Shown here: positions 54,055 to 63,912 of the stretch, piece after piece
Layout of the letters: every line of letters starts with the position of its first letter
Position numbering within the stretch: position 1 is the stretch's first letter
From: Spirochaetota bacterium
GTDB taxonomy: Bacteria > Spirochaetota > UBA4802 > UBA5550
Reading direction: 5' to 3'
NCBI GenBank assembly: GCA_017999915.1
Contig: JAGNKX010000001.1
Coordinates: forward strand, 496,001 to 560,000
Length of the DNA: 64,000 nucleotides
Notes under the pieces: model-generated
Told to the model about the DNA's origin: nothing
The model's database searches: none
The model's input: the letters and a program-made list of their open reading frames with translations, nothing else
Made by a program: the position numbers and the translations under genes

Positions 54055-55299
54055 ATGAAATATCTGGTTATTGGTTCCGGCGGCAGAGAACACACCATCT
54101 CATGGCGCCTCCTCCATGACGGCAGTGCCAAAGAAGTGTACGTTGCTCCTGGAAATGGCGGCATAGACCCGGCCTTCTGCGTCGATCTATCCATACATGA
54201 TTTTCCCTCTATTGAACGCCTCTGCATTAATAAAAAGATCGACATGGTCATTGTCGGTCCCGAAGCACCCCTGGTGGATGGCATTGTCGATTACCTCAAT
54301 GACAAAAAGATACCTGCATTCGGCCCGACCCGGAAGGCTGCCATGCTTGAAGGAAGCAAGCTTTTTGCCAAGTATATCATGAAGAAATATGAGATACCCA
54401 CTGCGCAACACCATGAATTCAATGGAAAAAAAGAGCTCCTTTCATACATTGAGCAGGACATTCAATACCCTGTCGTGATTAAGCTGGACGGCCTTGCCGC
54501 CGGTAAGGGCGTCGGTATTCCGGAGAATCGCGGTGAAGCCATGGAGTTCATCAACGCCACGGTCAGTGAAGATGCGCGGGTATTCGTTGAAGATTATATA
54601 GAAGGCGAAGAAGCTTCGGTCCTGTGCATCTCGGACGGGACCCACATCGTTCCCTTTGTGGCCGCCCAGGACCACAAGCGCGTGTACGACGGCGACAAAG
54701 GCCCCAACACCGGCGGCATGGGCGCCTACGCGCCGGCACCGGTCATGACCCCTGAACGTCTTGACTTTGTGCGTGACCACATCCTCCAGAAAACGATCGA
54801 CGCCATGAGAGAGGAGGGCATCCCCTTCAAGGGCATCCTTTACGCCGGAGTCATTGTCAAGGGGGATGACATAAAAGTCCTCGAGTTCAATGTTCGTCTT
54901 GGCGATCCGGAGGCACAGGTAATCATTCCTCTGATGGAGGGTAAGCTGGGTGACTTCATTGGAGCTGCAGTGAACGGCACCCTTGGATCCGCATCCCTTT
55001 CATTCAAGCCGATGCATGCCATAACCGTTGTCATATCCTCCGGTGGATATCCCGGCGCCTATGAAAAAGGGAAGCCTATTTCAGGCCTTGATAAAGCGTA
55101 CGAGAACATCATTGTCTTTCACGCCGGCACTAAATTCGATAATGGCGCATATTATACCAATGGAGGCCGCGTTCTCAATATTACGGCCCTGGGAAGGACC
55201 CTCAAAGAAGCAAATGACAGGGTGTATCGCATGATTAATGCTATTTCCTTTGATGGTGCCTATTACAGGAAGGATATAGGGCACCGCGCATTGCAGTGA
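54055..55299 (+). CDS. purD: Phosphoribosylamine--glycine ligase
   Basis: Second step of purine synthesis, making GAR from PRA and glycine with ATP. 414 aa from ATG 54055 (GGGAG 5 bp upstream). Seen: YLVIGSGGREHTISWRL, ATP-grasp ELDGLAAGKGV-type loop (IKLDGLAAGKGVGI), AAQDHKRVYDGDKGPNTGGMGAYAP, FNVRLGDPEAQVIIP. Fourth purine gene of the window along with purE, guaA and purA but not clustered with them. No regulator or PurR-like site recognised nearby. Confidence 0.96.
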   Translation: MKYLVIGSGGREHTISWRLLHDGSAKEVYVAPGNGGIDPAFCVDLSIHDFPSIERLCINKKIDMVIVGPEAPLVDGIVDYLNDKKIPAFGPTRKAAMLEGSKLFAKYIMKKYEIPTAQHHEFNGKKELLSYIEQDIQYPVVIKLDGLAAGKGVGIPENRGEAMEFINATVSEDARVFVEDYIEGEEASVLCISDGTHIVPFVAAQDHKRVYDGDKGPNTGGMGAYAPAPVMTPERLDFVRDHILQKTIDAMREEGIPFKGILYAGVIVKGDDIKVLEFNVRLGDPEAQVIIPLMEGKLGDFIGAAVNGTLGSASLSFKPMHAITVVISSGGYPGAYEKGKPISGLDKAYENIIVFHAGTKFDNGAYYTNGGRVLNITALGRTLKEANDRVYRMINAISFDGAYYRKDIGHRALQ

Positions 55300-55357
55300 T
55301 ATTCCATCAGCAATGTATCGATTGATAATGAAACGACATAATGAGTGGATTGTAAAC

Positions 55358-55858
55358 ATGAAAAAAATTCTGATCTTAAGTTCATTTGTAATCTTTTCTT
55401 CAGCGGCTATTTTCTCAGCTGACGTAAAAAGCCCGGCTGAAATTAAGAACCTTGAAGCCCTTGAGGGCATTACCCATTATGGTATGCCAATTTCCGAGAT
55501 TATCAAGAAATATGAAAACAATGGGTCACTTGTTGAAATTGTTTATTCAAAGAATCTTTCAGACGACAACATGGACGAATATATTAAAAATTTCTATGAC
55601 GTCCTGTTGCGCCAGACTGAAAAATGGCTTTATGAAAATAAGCTCCCCTATAAGAACATGCGCATTGTCATATCAAACTGCAAATTTTGTAAAATCGGTT
55701 ATTGCAAAAAAAAGAATATTAAAGAGCTTAGACTCGTTTCATACAATAATGAAAAAATGATCAAAGAGCTTGCTATAAAACATTCCGATATCCTTGACAA
55801 AACAAAGCATGCAGAAATGGCTCAAAGCGCCGTAATCACTCTTCTTGAAAAGCGATAA
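55358..55858 (+). CDS. Exported protein of unknown function
   Basis: 166 aa from ATG 55358. Signal peptide MKKILILSSFVIFSSAAIFSA, then a charged, mostly helical domain with a small cysteine pair CKFCKIGYC (four cysteines within 14 residues) that could bind metal or form disulphides. No family recognised. Follows purD by 58 bp in the same direction; a longer frame starting at 55313 is less likely. DsbD is on the other strand just downstream. Confidence 0.7.
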   Translation: MKKILILSSFVIFSSAAIFSADVKSPAEIKNLEALEGITHYGMPISEIIKKYENNGSLVEIVYSKNLSDDNMDEYIKNFYDVLLRQTEKWLYENKLPYKNMRIVISNCKFCKIGYCKKKNIKELRLVSYNNEKMIKELAIKHSDILDKTKHAEMAQSAVITLLEKR

Positions 55859-55907
55859 CATACAGACCCGACCCCGAGGTCATGGCTATGAACAGGCTTT
55901 TTCGAAG

Positions 55908-57812
55908 TTATTTAAGGCCCTGAATATCCACTTGATACTTAAACAGATTATTCTTGTCACTACGGGCAGAATGTAACGCCTTTAAAACATCATCCTTGGA
56001 ATAAATATCCCTGAGTATGATGGGCCTGGTAAAAGCCTCTCCCGGGGGAACAACGGCCAGAAGCGGAATCGCCTGGCTTTTAAAAAGCTGCATCAGCTTC
56101 TCCGCGTCACCATTCTTCCCGGTTATGTCCGCTACCATGAAATCAACGGAAAGATCCCGCAGGGCCGAAACGACCCTGTCATTCTGCAGAGTCGCCTTTT
56201 CCACAAGCTTGCAGTTGGGACACCAATCAGCGGTGAATTCTATAACCGATATTTTTCCCGATTCCCTGTTACCGAGAAATCGTTCAACACTGAACTGATT
56301 CTTCGATAAAGTATTTTCTTTTTTCGCACTGTACAAATATTCAAAAGAAACAAGATACCCTGTCACGATTATTCCAATCAACGCGATGATGGAAATCAAC
56401 CTTTTCAGTCGCGATTGTACCGGAGAGCCATATTTCCCATACTGCCAGAATCCAAAGGCAATGAAACCAAGGAACGCTATCATCGGCATAATTGACGCGC
56501 TGTCAAGGATGCCGATCAGATAGATGACGGTAAAGACAAGGAAAAAAGCCATCACCTTTTCAAAGGTGACAAGCCATTCCCCGGGCTTCGGGATATACTT
56601 CAGAAAAACGGGATTGATGGTGAGAATCAGATAGGGAAGGGCCATCCCCGCGCCTATGGATATGAATATAAGAAAAATGACGCCTGGCGGCTGAGTCAAT
56701 GTCCAGGCCAGTGTTCCTCCGAGAAAAGGGCCGCTGCATGGCGTTGCCAGAAGTGTTGCGAGGAGCCCCTTCAGGAACGCGTCTCCATACTGGTTGCCCT
56801 CACGATGGGCCGTTCTGCCCGCAAAAGAGGGAATATTGATCGTAAAGACGCCGAAGAGCGAAAGGGCAAGGGCGAATACAATGCCCGTCATGGCTACCAG
56901 AAATGCCCGGTATTGGAACAGGCCACCCCACTGGTATCCAAAAAACGCAGCCAGGGCCGCCAGCACGGCGAAACTGGCGATGATCCCCAGTGAAAAGAGG
57001 AGGCCCAGCAGAAATAGTTCTTTCCTGCTCTTCCCAGCGTGCTGGATGAAGCCCATGACCTTCAGACTCACTACCGGCAGTACGCAAGGCATGATATTAA
57101 GCAACAAACCGGCAATGATGCCGAACAGAATAGCCTGGAACAGCCCCGTCACTGTCCGCTCCATATACCGGGGTGAGAATTTTAGATCAGTCGGCAAAGA
57201 TGTTTGTATTGCAGCAGTTCCGTTCTCGGTCCGATGTATCTTTGAACCGTCTTGCGCCGGCTCTGATGATTTTCCGTATTCCTCAAGAATCACCCGTCCA
57301 TAGGCAGTGCCGGTCATGCCTTTGGGTACTACCTGAATCAAAGATTTAAAATTATAGATTTTAGGAACACAGAATGAGGCACCGCCGCTCCCGGTATCGC
57401 TGCAGAGCAGAGAGTCAAACACCACTGAAATTTCATGGTTTCCTGTTGTAGCATTTTCAGCAACTTTAAAGGGCAGGAATATCTTTGTTTCATGCTCATA
57501 TCCCCAAACATAATCTTTTTCTCCCGGGAAAAAGTATTTGTTCGGTTTCAGAAAACGGGCCTTTCCGAACGCGATATTCTTTGGCGCCGTGACAAATACC
57601 TCCGTTGGTTTGCCTGTCCCCGGGCCCTTCGGGTTGCCATAGATATGGCTTCGGCTGGGGATCTCAACCTGGATTACGATAAACGAATCGCTACCCTGCG
57701 CGGCCACTGTCTCCTTCTGCATCGGGTATACATTCATTTCCTGGTATTCTTTTTTATTGCACGATATGACCATGAATGCCAGAATAAACAGGACATAGAC
57801 ATAGTTTTTCAT
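55908..57812 (-). CDS. dsbD: Thiol:disulphide interchange protein DsbD
   Basis: Transfers electrons from cytoplasmic thioredoxin to periplasmic disulphide isomerases and apocytochrome pathways. 634 aa from ATG 57812; the start is a lipoprotein-like signal (LAFMVISC). Domains: N-terminal periplasmic alpha domain (about 30-190), eight-helix membrane beta domain with the cysteines in NIMPCVLPVVSLK and TPCSGPFLGG, then C-terminal thioredoxin-like gamma domain with the WCPNC motif (FTADWCPNCKLVE). Complete architecture. The cysteine-containing secreted protein at 55358 is next to it. Confidence 0.94.
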   Translation of the reverse strand: MKNYVYVLFILAFMVISCNKKEYQEMNVYPMQKETVAAQGSDSFIVIQVEIPSRSHIYGNPKGPGTGKPTEVFVTAPKNIAFGKARFLKPNKYFFPGEKDYVWGYEHETKIFLPFKVAENATTGNHEISVVFDSLLCSDTGSGGASFCVPKIYNFKSLIQVVPKGMTGTAYGRVILEEYGKSSEPAQDGSKIHRTENGTAAIQTSLPTDLKFSPRYMERTVTGLFQAILFGIIAGLLLNIMPCVLPVVSLKVMGFIQHAGKSRKELFLLGLLFSLGIIASFAVLAALAAFFGYQWGGLFQYRAFLVAMTGIVFALALSLFGVFTINIPSFAGRTAHREGNQYGDAFLKGLLATLLATPCSGPFLGGTLAWTLTQPPGVIFLIFISIGAGMALPYLILTINPVFLKYIPKPGEWLVTFEKVMAFFLVFTVIYLIGILDSASIMPMIAFLGFIAFGFWQYGKYGSPVQSRLKRLISIIALIGIIVTGYLVSFEYLYSAKKENTLSKNQFSVERFLGNRESGKISVIEFTADWCPNCKLVEKATLQNDRVVSALRDLSVDFMVADITGKNGDAEKLMQLFKSQAIPLLAVVPPGEAFTRPIILRDIYSKDDVLKALHSARSDKNNLFKYQVDIQGLK

Positions 57813-57882
57813 CGTCCGTTCCTTGTTGTTCAATGTATTTTTACAACTGTTAATATCATATTTAAAGCAGTACTATCCCTAA

Positions 57883-59304
57883 TTATCCGCTGATTTTTTT
57901 TAGCGCCTTCGTCTTCCAGCGGTAGTACACAAGTCCCGTGGACATCAGGATCAGGCCAAGAAGAGAAGGCACCGGGGCGGTTATCAGGGTTACGACTAGA
58001 TAGAGCAGCAGAAGCAGGAGCACGGCAAAGATGCTGTACGGATAAAGCCACGCTTTATAGGGCCGCAGCGCATCGGGATATTTCTTCCTGAATATGACCA
58101 GAGAATAAATGGTCATGATATTAAAAATGGTCCCCGTTGCTGAAAAGAAGGCGATGATCGTTTCGTAGGACGCGCTGGACCGGATGTCAAACAGGAGATA
58201 CACGGAAAGCATCCCGAGAAGTATAACCGACGCCCACGCGGCCTGTGCCAGCAGCGAATTATTGGGCGTCCGGTACCGCTCATGGAGTATGCCGAGCTTT
58301 GTGAAGAACAGGTCATCCCGCGCCATGGCCTGCCAGGTCCTCGCCTTGCACAGGATCTGGGTGCTCACATTGCCGAAGGTCGACGCCATGACCGCAAGGG
58401 AGATCAGGATGCCCCCGGCCCCGCCGAGGGCCGCCTTCATGGCCTCCGCGGCTATGCCATGGGTTTCGGCGATGACCCTGACCGGAAGCTGATAGATATA
58501 GGCTGCATTGGTTCCGAGAAAGAGGACCATGACGCCGGCAATGCCCAGTAAAAGCGACAGTGGAAGGTTTCTTCTGGGATTTTTCACTTCCTCCGCGATA
58601 TAGGTGGCACCCTCCCACCCGCTGAAGGCGAAAAATGAAAGCCGCAGCGCCGCCCCGACGGCCAGCACCGTGGCCCACGAAAAGCCTTCTGGCAGAAACG
58701 GTGACGTGAAATGTCCGATGCTTCCGCTGGTCGTGAAGGAAACGCCGATTATGACGCAGATTGCCGTGATCTTCACGGCGCTGAAAATATTTTGAAAAAC
58801 GCCGCTCACAAACACCCCGAAGAGGTTGATGGCAGTCAGGATCCAGATGATCGACAGGGCAATTAAGATCTCAGTAACATGGCCGTAGGGCACATGAAAC
58901 AGAATCTTCCATATTTCATTCAGATACTCGGCGAACACCAGGGCCACGGCGGCTATTGCTCCTGTTTCAGACACAAAAAACATCGCCCAGCCACGCAGGA
59001 ACGCCCACACCGGGCCATAGGCTGCCTTGAGATATACATAGGGACCCCCGGATCGGGGCATCATGGCCACCAGCTCGGCATAGCACACGGCATGAAATAT
59101 CGTCACTATGCCCCCGATGATCCAGACCAGGGCAAAGAGGGAGGTGCATGAAACCAGGGCCATAATCGGTCCGGGAGTCCTGAAAATCCCTGACCCGATG
59201 ATGCGTCCTATGACAATTGAAATGGACTCGACAAGACCGAGATCGCGTCTATAGTCTGTCTGCTCTTCAAAGATGCAGTCGTCAGAAATACACTTCTGTT
59301 CCAT
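57883..59304 (-). CDS. APC superfamily amino acid permease
   Basis: 473 aa from ATG 59304 (a GTG at 59319 is an alternative). About twelve membrane helices. The APC signature is at the start: SIVIGRIIGSGIFRTPGPIM, then FFVSETGAIAAVAL, FSGWEGATYIAEEVKNPRRNLPLSL (in parts) and FGNVSTQILCKARTWQAMARD. LAT/ amino acid-polyamine type; substrate unknown. Between DsbD and a flavin reductase-like gene, all minus strand; gaps of 70 and 35 bp suggest one transcript. Confidence 0.9.
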   Translation of the reverse strand: MEQKCISDDCIFEEQTDYRRDLGLVESISIVIGRIIGSGIFRTPGPIMALVSCTSLFALVWIIGGIVTIFHAVCYAELVAMMPRSGGPYVYLKAAYGPVWAFLRGWAMFFVSETGAIAAVALVFAEYLNEIWKILFHVPYGHVTEILIALSIIWILTAINLFGVFVSGVFQNIFSAVKITAICVIIGVSFTTSGSIGHFTSPFLPEGFSWATVLAVGAALRLSFFAFSGWEGATYIAEEVKNPRRNLPLSLLLGIAGVMVLFLGTNAAYIYQLPVRVIAETHGIAAEAMKAALGGAGGILISLAVMASTFGNVSTQILCKARTWQAMARDDLFFTKLGILHERYRTPNNSLLAQAAWASVILLGMLSVYLLFDIRSSASYETIIAFFSATGTIFNIMTIYSLVIFRKKYPDALRPYKAWLYPYSIFAVLLLLLLYLVVTLITAPVPSLLGLILMSTGLVYYRWKTKALKKISG

Positions 59305-59338
59305 CAGGCTGATATCCACGATCCGGATTGTAGAGGAT

Positions 59339-59845
59339 TTATTTAATTCGTACCGAGAGTATCTCGCCGATGTACATTCGGTGATAATCCTGGTTAGGAT
59401 AATTCTCGGCTATAGAAGGATCAATAAAATTTTTCGGGTCAATATCCTGGAAGTAAATTATTTTACATTCAATAACCAGGCGGGCTTCCGAGAAATATAC
59501 AGCCCCATTGGCTGTCTGAAGAGACGTGATGCCCGTCTCAGCCGGCTTATTGACGTCCCTTCCTGATTTCGCTCCGCAATATTTGAGAACATCCCGATAT
59601 TTTTCATGAAAAAAGGAGAGTGTAAAAATTTTATTTTTTTCCAGGAATGTGTAGGTATATCTCTGAGGCCGGACGACGATATAGCACACGTTTTTATTCC
59701 AGAGCACACCCATGCCGCCCCACGACGCGGTCATGGTATTGAATGCGTCCACGGTACCGGCAGTGATGAGCATCCAATCATTCCCCAGCAGCGAAAATAC
59801 ATTTTCATTCAGTTTCCCAGGCTGGATCTCGAAATAGTCATTCAT
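59339..59845 (-). CDS. Flavin reductase-like protein (FMN-binding)
   Basis: 168 aa of the flavin reductase / FMN-binding split-barrel family: WMLITAGTVDAFNTMTASWGGMGVLWNKNVCYIVVRPQRYTYTFLEKN, cited in part, is the typical FMN-binding core with the T-x-S-W pattern. Likely NAD(P)H-dependent FMN reductase or small FMN protein; no partner oxygenase is seen. Starts 15 bp before the map stop, i.e. coordinated with it. Confidence 0.85.
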   Translation of the reverse strand: MNDYFEIQPGKLNENVFSLLGNDWMLITAGTVDAFNTMTASWGGMGVLWNKNVCYIVVRPQRYTYTFLEKNKIFTLSFFHEKYRDVLKYCGAKSGRDVNKPAETGITSLQTANGAVYFSEARLVIECKIIYFQDIDPKNFIDPSIAENYPNQDYHRMYIGEILSVRIK

Positions 59846-59860
59846 AGTTCCACCGCCTTA

Positions 59861-60727
59861 TCATTCAGTCAGTATCTCCGACCCTGTTTCCGTCACCAAA
59901 ACCGTGTGTTCCCACTGGGCTGATAGCTTTCCATCAATGGTCACCGCGGTCCATGAATCCGCCATGAGCCTGGTCTCATATCTGCCCTGGTTGATCATAG
60001 GCTCAATCGTAAACACCATGCCGGGCTGCATCACCACCCCCCGTTTCCTGCTTCCATAATGATGCACGTGGGGTTCCTCGTGGAATTTCAGGCCTATCCC
60101 GTGACCGCCGTAGTCCCGAACGACCGAAAAACCATTCTTAACAGCGTGCTGCTCGATGGCATACCCTATTTCCCCCAGGTCCTGATAGGGCTTAACCTGA
60201 TCGATGCCGATGTACAGGCACTCTCTGGCGACATTGACCAGACGCCGGGCATCCTCAGATCCATCGCCGATTATGAACATTCTTCCGGCATCGCCGAAAT
60301 ATCCGTCCAGAATTGTCGTCACATCCACATTGACGATATCACCGTCCTTGAGCACCGTCTCATCCGGAATGCCGTGACAGATAACGTTGTTGATTGAAAC
60401 GCAAACGCTTTTTGGGAACCCATTGTAGTTAAGAGGAGCCGGAATAGCGCCGTGTCTGATCGTATAGTCATGGACCCATTCATTAATGGTGTTGGTTGTT
60501 ATGCCTGGCTGAATCCGATCGGCTACCATGTCCAGGATTTCCTTCGTGAGTCGGCTGCTTTTTCTTATGCCCGCTATCTGTTTTTCAGTTTTAATTATCA
60601 CGCCCGGCGGAAGCTGGAGTGATTCCTTCGATACAACTCCGCTTTTAATATCTGAATCAAGGTGGCACTTTTTATATTTTTTGCCACTTCCGCACCAGCA
60701 GAGATCATTTCTGGCAAGCTTTCTCAT
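59861..60727 (-). CDS. map: Methionine aminopeptidase with N-terminal SEC-C motif
   Basis: Removes initiator methionine. 288 aa. Residues 1-22 carry a SEC-C zinc motif (NDLCWCGSGKKYKKCH), then the type I pita-bread domain: VDVTTILDGYFGDAGRMF (first two Asp ligands), GHGIG, EEPHVHHYG, FTIEPM and EHTVLV (last Glu ligand). SEC-C tails on MetAP suggest ribosome-tunnel or SecB-related association; known from chlamydial and some bacterial MAPs. The map gene is transcribed after the tRNA-Glu/tRNA-Lys pair but separated by a strong terminator. Confidence 0.94.
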   Translation of the reverse strand: MRKLARNDLCWCGSGKKYKKCHLDSDIKSGVVSKESLQLPPGVIIKTEKQIAGIRKSSRLTKEILDMVADRIQPGITTNTINEWVHDYTIRHGAIPAPLNYNGFPKSVCVSINNVICHGIPDETVLKDGDIVNVDVTTILDGYFGDAGRMFIIGDGSEDARRLVNVARECLYIGIDQVKPYQDLGEIGYAIEQHAVKNGFSVVRDYGGHGIGLKFHEEPHVHHYGSRKRGVVMQPGMVFTIEPMINQGRYETRLMADSWTAVTIDGKLSAQWEHTVLVTETGSEILTE

Positions 60728-60897
60728 CTTTATTTCCGCATTTCAAATAATTGATGCCTACTGCAATTACACTTTTTCTCCATATCTCTTAACAAAGATA
60801 ACGAACAATAAATCAATAATCAATAGGCCCTCATCAAATCTTGCGATACAATTATACGTATCCCCACTGGTTGTGGCAAGGCATTTTGTCTTGAAAT

Positions 60898-60930
60898 AAA
60901 AAAGGCAATTCTTAAAAGAATCACCTTTTT
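60898..60930 (-). terminator. Strong bidirectional terminator after tRNA-Glu
   Basis: On the minus strand the stem is A-rich and ends in a T-run: AAAAAGG-ATTCTT / AAGAAT-CCTTTTT with a symmetric CA bulge (60898-60930). It lies 8 bases past the tRNA-Glu 3' end, an ideal tRNA operon terminator. Confidence 0.75.
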
Positions 60931-60937
60931 TATGATG

Positions 60938-61010
<73 letters not shown>

Positions 61011-61033
61011 ATAGGAAACAGTATATGAAATAT

Positions 61034-61106
61034 TGAGACGCCCGAGAATTGAACTCGGGACCCACTGCTTAAAAGGCAGTTGCTCTACCGACTGAGCTAG
61101 CGTCTC
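61034..61106 (-). tRNA. tRNA-Lys (anticodon TTT)
   Basis: 73 nt. Acceptor stem GAGACGC (61106-61100) pairs perfectly with GCGTCTC, D arm GCTC...GAGC, anticodon stem ACTGC / GCAGT around CTTTTAA giving TTT, T arm CCGAG-TTCAATT-CTCGG, discriminator A. The CCA end is not encoded. 23 bases separate it from tRNA-Glu on the same transcript. Confidence 0.93.
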
Positions 61107-61121
61107 AAAATGTAAAAATAC

Positions 61122-61150
61122 CTGATACTGAAATGCCCTGTAACTGTCAA
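61122..61150 (-). promoter_or_regulatory. Promoter of the tRNA-Lys/tRNA-Glu transcript
   Basis: Reading the minus strand: TTGACA (61150-61145), 17 bp, TATCAG (61127-61122), then about 15 bases to the tRNA-Lys 5' end. Consensus spacing and a perfect -35. Confidence 0.7.
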
Positions 61151-61285
61151 TAATAATTAAACAGTTTTCTAAAAAAAACTGCCAAACCTACGCGATTACT
61201 ATCACACCAGGAATTAGATATTATCAATTTGATCCATGCAATTTCTGTTGTCACTGAAATCTTCAAACAGGTACAGGGGTAATTG

Positions 61286-62557
61286 TCACTTGTTTTTGAA
61301 GGTGCTATGCCGGCCAGGTCCAACCGATATGATAGATATTTTTACGCCGATTTGAGACTCGATAAAATCTATGTACTTGCGCGCATTAAGCGGCAGGTCT
61401 GCCTTTTTTCTGCAGCCGGATATGTCCGTATTCCATCCTTCAAGTTCCTTATACACCGGCCTGGCTTTTTGAAGATTCGTAACGGGAAAATAATTAATTT
61501 TTTTCCCATCCATCGTATAATTGACAGCCACCTTTATCTTTTTAAAACCGCTCAGCACATCAAGCTTTGTCATCGCAATGCTGGTCAGACCATTGATGAG
61601 GGCCGTTTCCCTTACCAGCTGGACATCGAACCATCCGCAGCGCCGGGGTCTTCCGGTTGTGGATCCGAATTCAGACCCATTGACCCTCATGCGGTCGCCA
61701 TCTTCACCGATGGCTTCTGTCGGAAAAGGCCCTTCGCCGACCCTGGTGACATAGGCCTTCATGATCCCGATAACCTGGTCTATATTGAACGCATTGAGCC
61801 CGGTTCCCATCAGCGCGCCCCCGATGGTCGGATTCGACGATGTGACGTAGGGATAGGTTCCATGGTCTATGTCAAGGGCGTATCCCTGGGCGCCTTCCAG
61901 GAGGATACGCTTGCCTTTTTGCGCCGAAGAATGGAGATAGTGCTGCGTATTGACGATCATGTCGCCGCATTCTTTTTTGAATTTTTTCAATATATCCATT
62001 ACTTCTTCGACGGTAAATGTCTGCTTCTTAAATATTCGTTCGAGCTGAAGGTTTTTCAGCTTCAGCACATTGGCCACCTTGTCTCTAAGGAGCTTCATAT
62101 CAAAAACATCACCGGCCCGGATGCCGATGCGGAGGCATTTGTCGGAGTAGCTCGGTCCGATACCCCGCACGGTCGTTCCGATCTTCTTGGACCGAAACTC
62201 CTCCATTGCCTCATCATAGGCTTTGTGATAGGGCAGGATGAGATGGGCCGCATCGGATATGAGCAGGCGTTTCCTGACATCATAGCCTTCCTGCTCAAGC
62301 GATTCAATCTCATTGATGAGCTGGAGGGGATCAACGACAACCCCGTTGCCGACGACACATTGCTTGTCTTTATGAAGGATTCCCGACGGAACAAGATGAA
62401 AGATATACTTTTTATCCTGCACGACGACCGTATGACCGGCATTGGCGCCACCCTGATAGCGCACGATGATATCGCTATCCCTGGTGTAATAATCGATCAT
62501 CTTGGCTTTTCCCTCATCGCCCCACTGCGTCCCCATGATTACCTTACAGCTCATCAC
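61286..62557 (-). CDS. purA: Adenylosuccinate synthetase
   Basis: IMP + aspartate + GTP to adenylosuccinate, first step to AMP. 423 aa. Signature GTQWGDEGKAKMIDYYT near the N-terminus, GGANAGHTVVV, LLEGAQGYALDIDHGTYPYVTSSNPT (in parts), GPFPTEAIGEDG, GRPRRCGWFD and the later SVGPGRHSTF. Full length. Preceded by a 390-bp gap, followed by a tRNA promoter 130 bp downstream. Confidence 0.96.
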   Translation of the reverse strand: MMSCKVIMGTQWGDEGKAKMIDYYTRDSDIIVRYQGGANAGHTVVVQDKKYIFHLVPSGILHKDKQCVVGNGVVVDPLQLINEIESLEQEGYDVRKRLLISDAAHLILPYHKAYDEAMEEFRSKKIGTTVRGIGPSYSDKCLRIGIRAGDVFDMKLLRDKVANVLKLKNLQLERIFKKQTFTVEEVMDILKKFKKECGDMIVNTQHYLHSSAQKGKRILLEGAQGYALDIDHGTYPYVTSSNPTIGGALMGTGLNAFNIDQVIGIMKAYVTRVGEGPFPTEAIGEDGDRMRVNGSEFGSTTGRPRRCGWFDVQLVRETALINGLTSIAMTKLDVLSGFKKIKVAVNYTMDGKKINYFPVTNLQKARPVYKELEGWNTDISGCRKKADLPLNARKYIDFIESQIGVKISIISVGPGRHSTFKNK

Positions 62558-62957
62558 CGCACCCGATTACTTGTCAGTGTTGATAGTTCACCATTTACTG
62601 CTGTGATTTCTATCGTTCTTAAAGCAGACTGACATCATAAAATATCACAAACAAAAATAACAAGCCTTTTTCAGGCACTATTCATTTATTAATACAGTGA
62701 AAAATCATAAATGATTGAATGATGATATATCATGAAGATACAACTTCGCAATGAATTTTGAGCAAATTATGTCGCAAATGATCACCGGACAAATTGAAAA
62801 TGGGGCATTCTTTCCAGACTAATCCAAAAACCAGTCTTGTTAGTTATATTTCAAACTATGGGTAGTGAAAAATGCTAAATTACTGAATGACACTTGCCGA
62901 TATATAGAATAAGACAACTTTGCCCTTTCGGGCAGTACGGGAAAAAGGATGTTTACC
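62558..62957. other. Intergenic region of about 400 bp between purA and a divergent gene
   Basis: AT-rich; no gene or repeat recognised. The only structure is a small hairpin TGCCC-tttc-GGGCA (62921-62934) shortly before the ribosome site of the next gene. Promoters for both purA (minus) and the LysM gene (plus) must be here, but I see no convincing pair of hexamers. Confidence 0.5.
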
Positions 62958-63824
62958 GTGTCTAACAGGGATGTTATTCTGCAGATATCCATTGCTGCAT
63001 TATTCTGCATTTTCATTTTTCCATGCACTATTTATTCTCAATCTGAAGTGAGAATAAATTACAAAACAGACGAATACCATTCTCATAACAATGTGACATA
63101 TGACTCATATGAGAATTATCGTGCTGACAGGGATCGTTACGACCATAGCAAACCCACGATATTACGAGATAAACAGCGTGCCCCGAACACTCGTTCTTCA
63201 CGTTCCTGCAGGCAATGCCCGAGTTATAATCCAAAGAAAAAACATTATATCACCTATACAATTCGTAAAGGCGACACCCTGACCGCCATTGCCAGAAAAA
63301 ATCAAATTTCCATTTCATCACTGCGATCCATGAATCGCATAACCCCTTTAAGCATTCTCAAAAAGGGAATGGTGTTGAAAATACCTGTTAAACAGTCATT
63401 ATCCGTTCCGTTAGAAAAACAGATGTTATCCTGTACAGATAAAAAAAAACCGTCTGAAAGGCCGTTCTTTCAATGGCCGATAAAAAGTGTCATCGATTAT
63501 CGACATGATGGCTTAAATGGAGTCAAGTCTATCGGTATCATTATAACCGGCAAACCAGGTGCAACTGTACATTCCTCTGCTCCGGGAACAGTGAAAAAAA
63601 TTGGAAGAATGAGAGGTTTTGGCAATTATATTGTCATCAGTCATCCCGGACGGTTTTCCACGGTTTATTCAAACTTAGACATTATCATGGTCAGCATCGG
63701 TGATTCAGTACCTGCCGGTAATGCCATAGGCAAGATCAATGCAGCTGAAAAAAAGATTCATTTCCAAATTGATCAGGCGGGAAAGCCTGAAAACCCTCTT
63801 CAGTATCTTCCCAAAAAAATTTAA
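62958..63824 (+). CDS. LysM and degenerate LytM (M23-like) protein, NlpD/EnvC type
   Basis: 288 aa from GTG 62958 (AAAGG nine bases upstream; ATG 62949 is directly against the ribosome site). Signal peptide ending near TIYSQS. LysM domain YTIRKGDTLTAIARKNQISISSLRSMN (in parts), then a C-terminal LytM fold (APGTVKKIGRMRGFGNYIVISHPGRFSTVYSNLD, in parts). The zinc ligands are missing: H-x3-D is replaced by SIGIII and HLHFE by KIHFQ, so it is probably a non-hydrolytic regulator like NlpD or EnvC of amidases. Confidence 0.85.
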   Translation: MSNRDVILQISIAALFCIFIFPCTIYSQSEVRINYKTDEYHSHNNVTYDSYENYRADRDRYDHSKPTILRDKQRAPNTRSSRSCRQCPSYNPKKKHYITYTIRKGDTLTAIARKNQISISSLRSMNRITPLSILKKGMVLKIPVKQSLSVPLEKQMLSCTDKKKPSERPFFQWPIKSVIDYRHDGLNGVKSIGIIITGKPGATVHSSAPGTVKKIGRMRGFGNYIVISHPGRFSTVYSNLDIIMVSIGDSVPAGNAIGKINAAEKKIHFQIDQAGKPENPLQYLPKKI

Positions 63825-63912
63825 TTTTTTTATTTATTGAAATGATTTTCCCACCAGAATTTATTGACTAACACGGCGTTTAACAGTATTATCTTTCATA
63901 GGTACATGTTAT

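Noticed and set aside
60731..60897. Possible small gene between map and the tRNA terminator
   Set aside because: Only short out-of-context frames (60767-61012) that run over the terminator and tRNA-Glu.
61283..62632. Long open frame (449 codons) on the plus strand across purA
   Set aside because: Antisense shadow of a clearly conserved purA; composition is that of the reverse codon frame.
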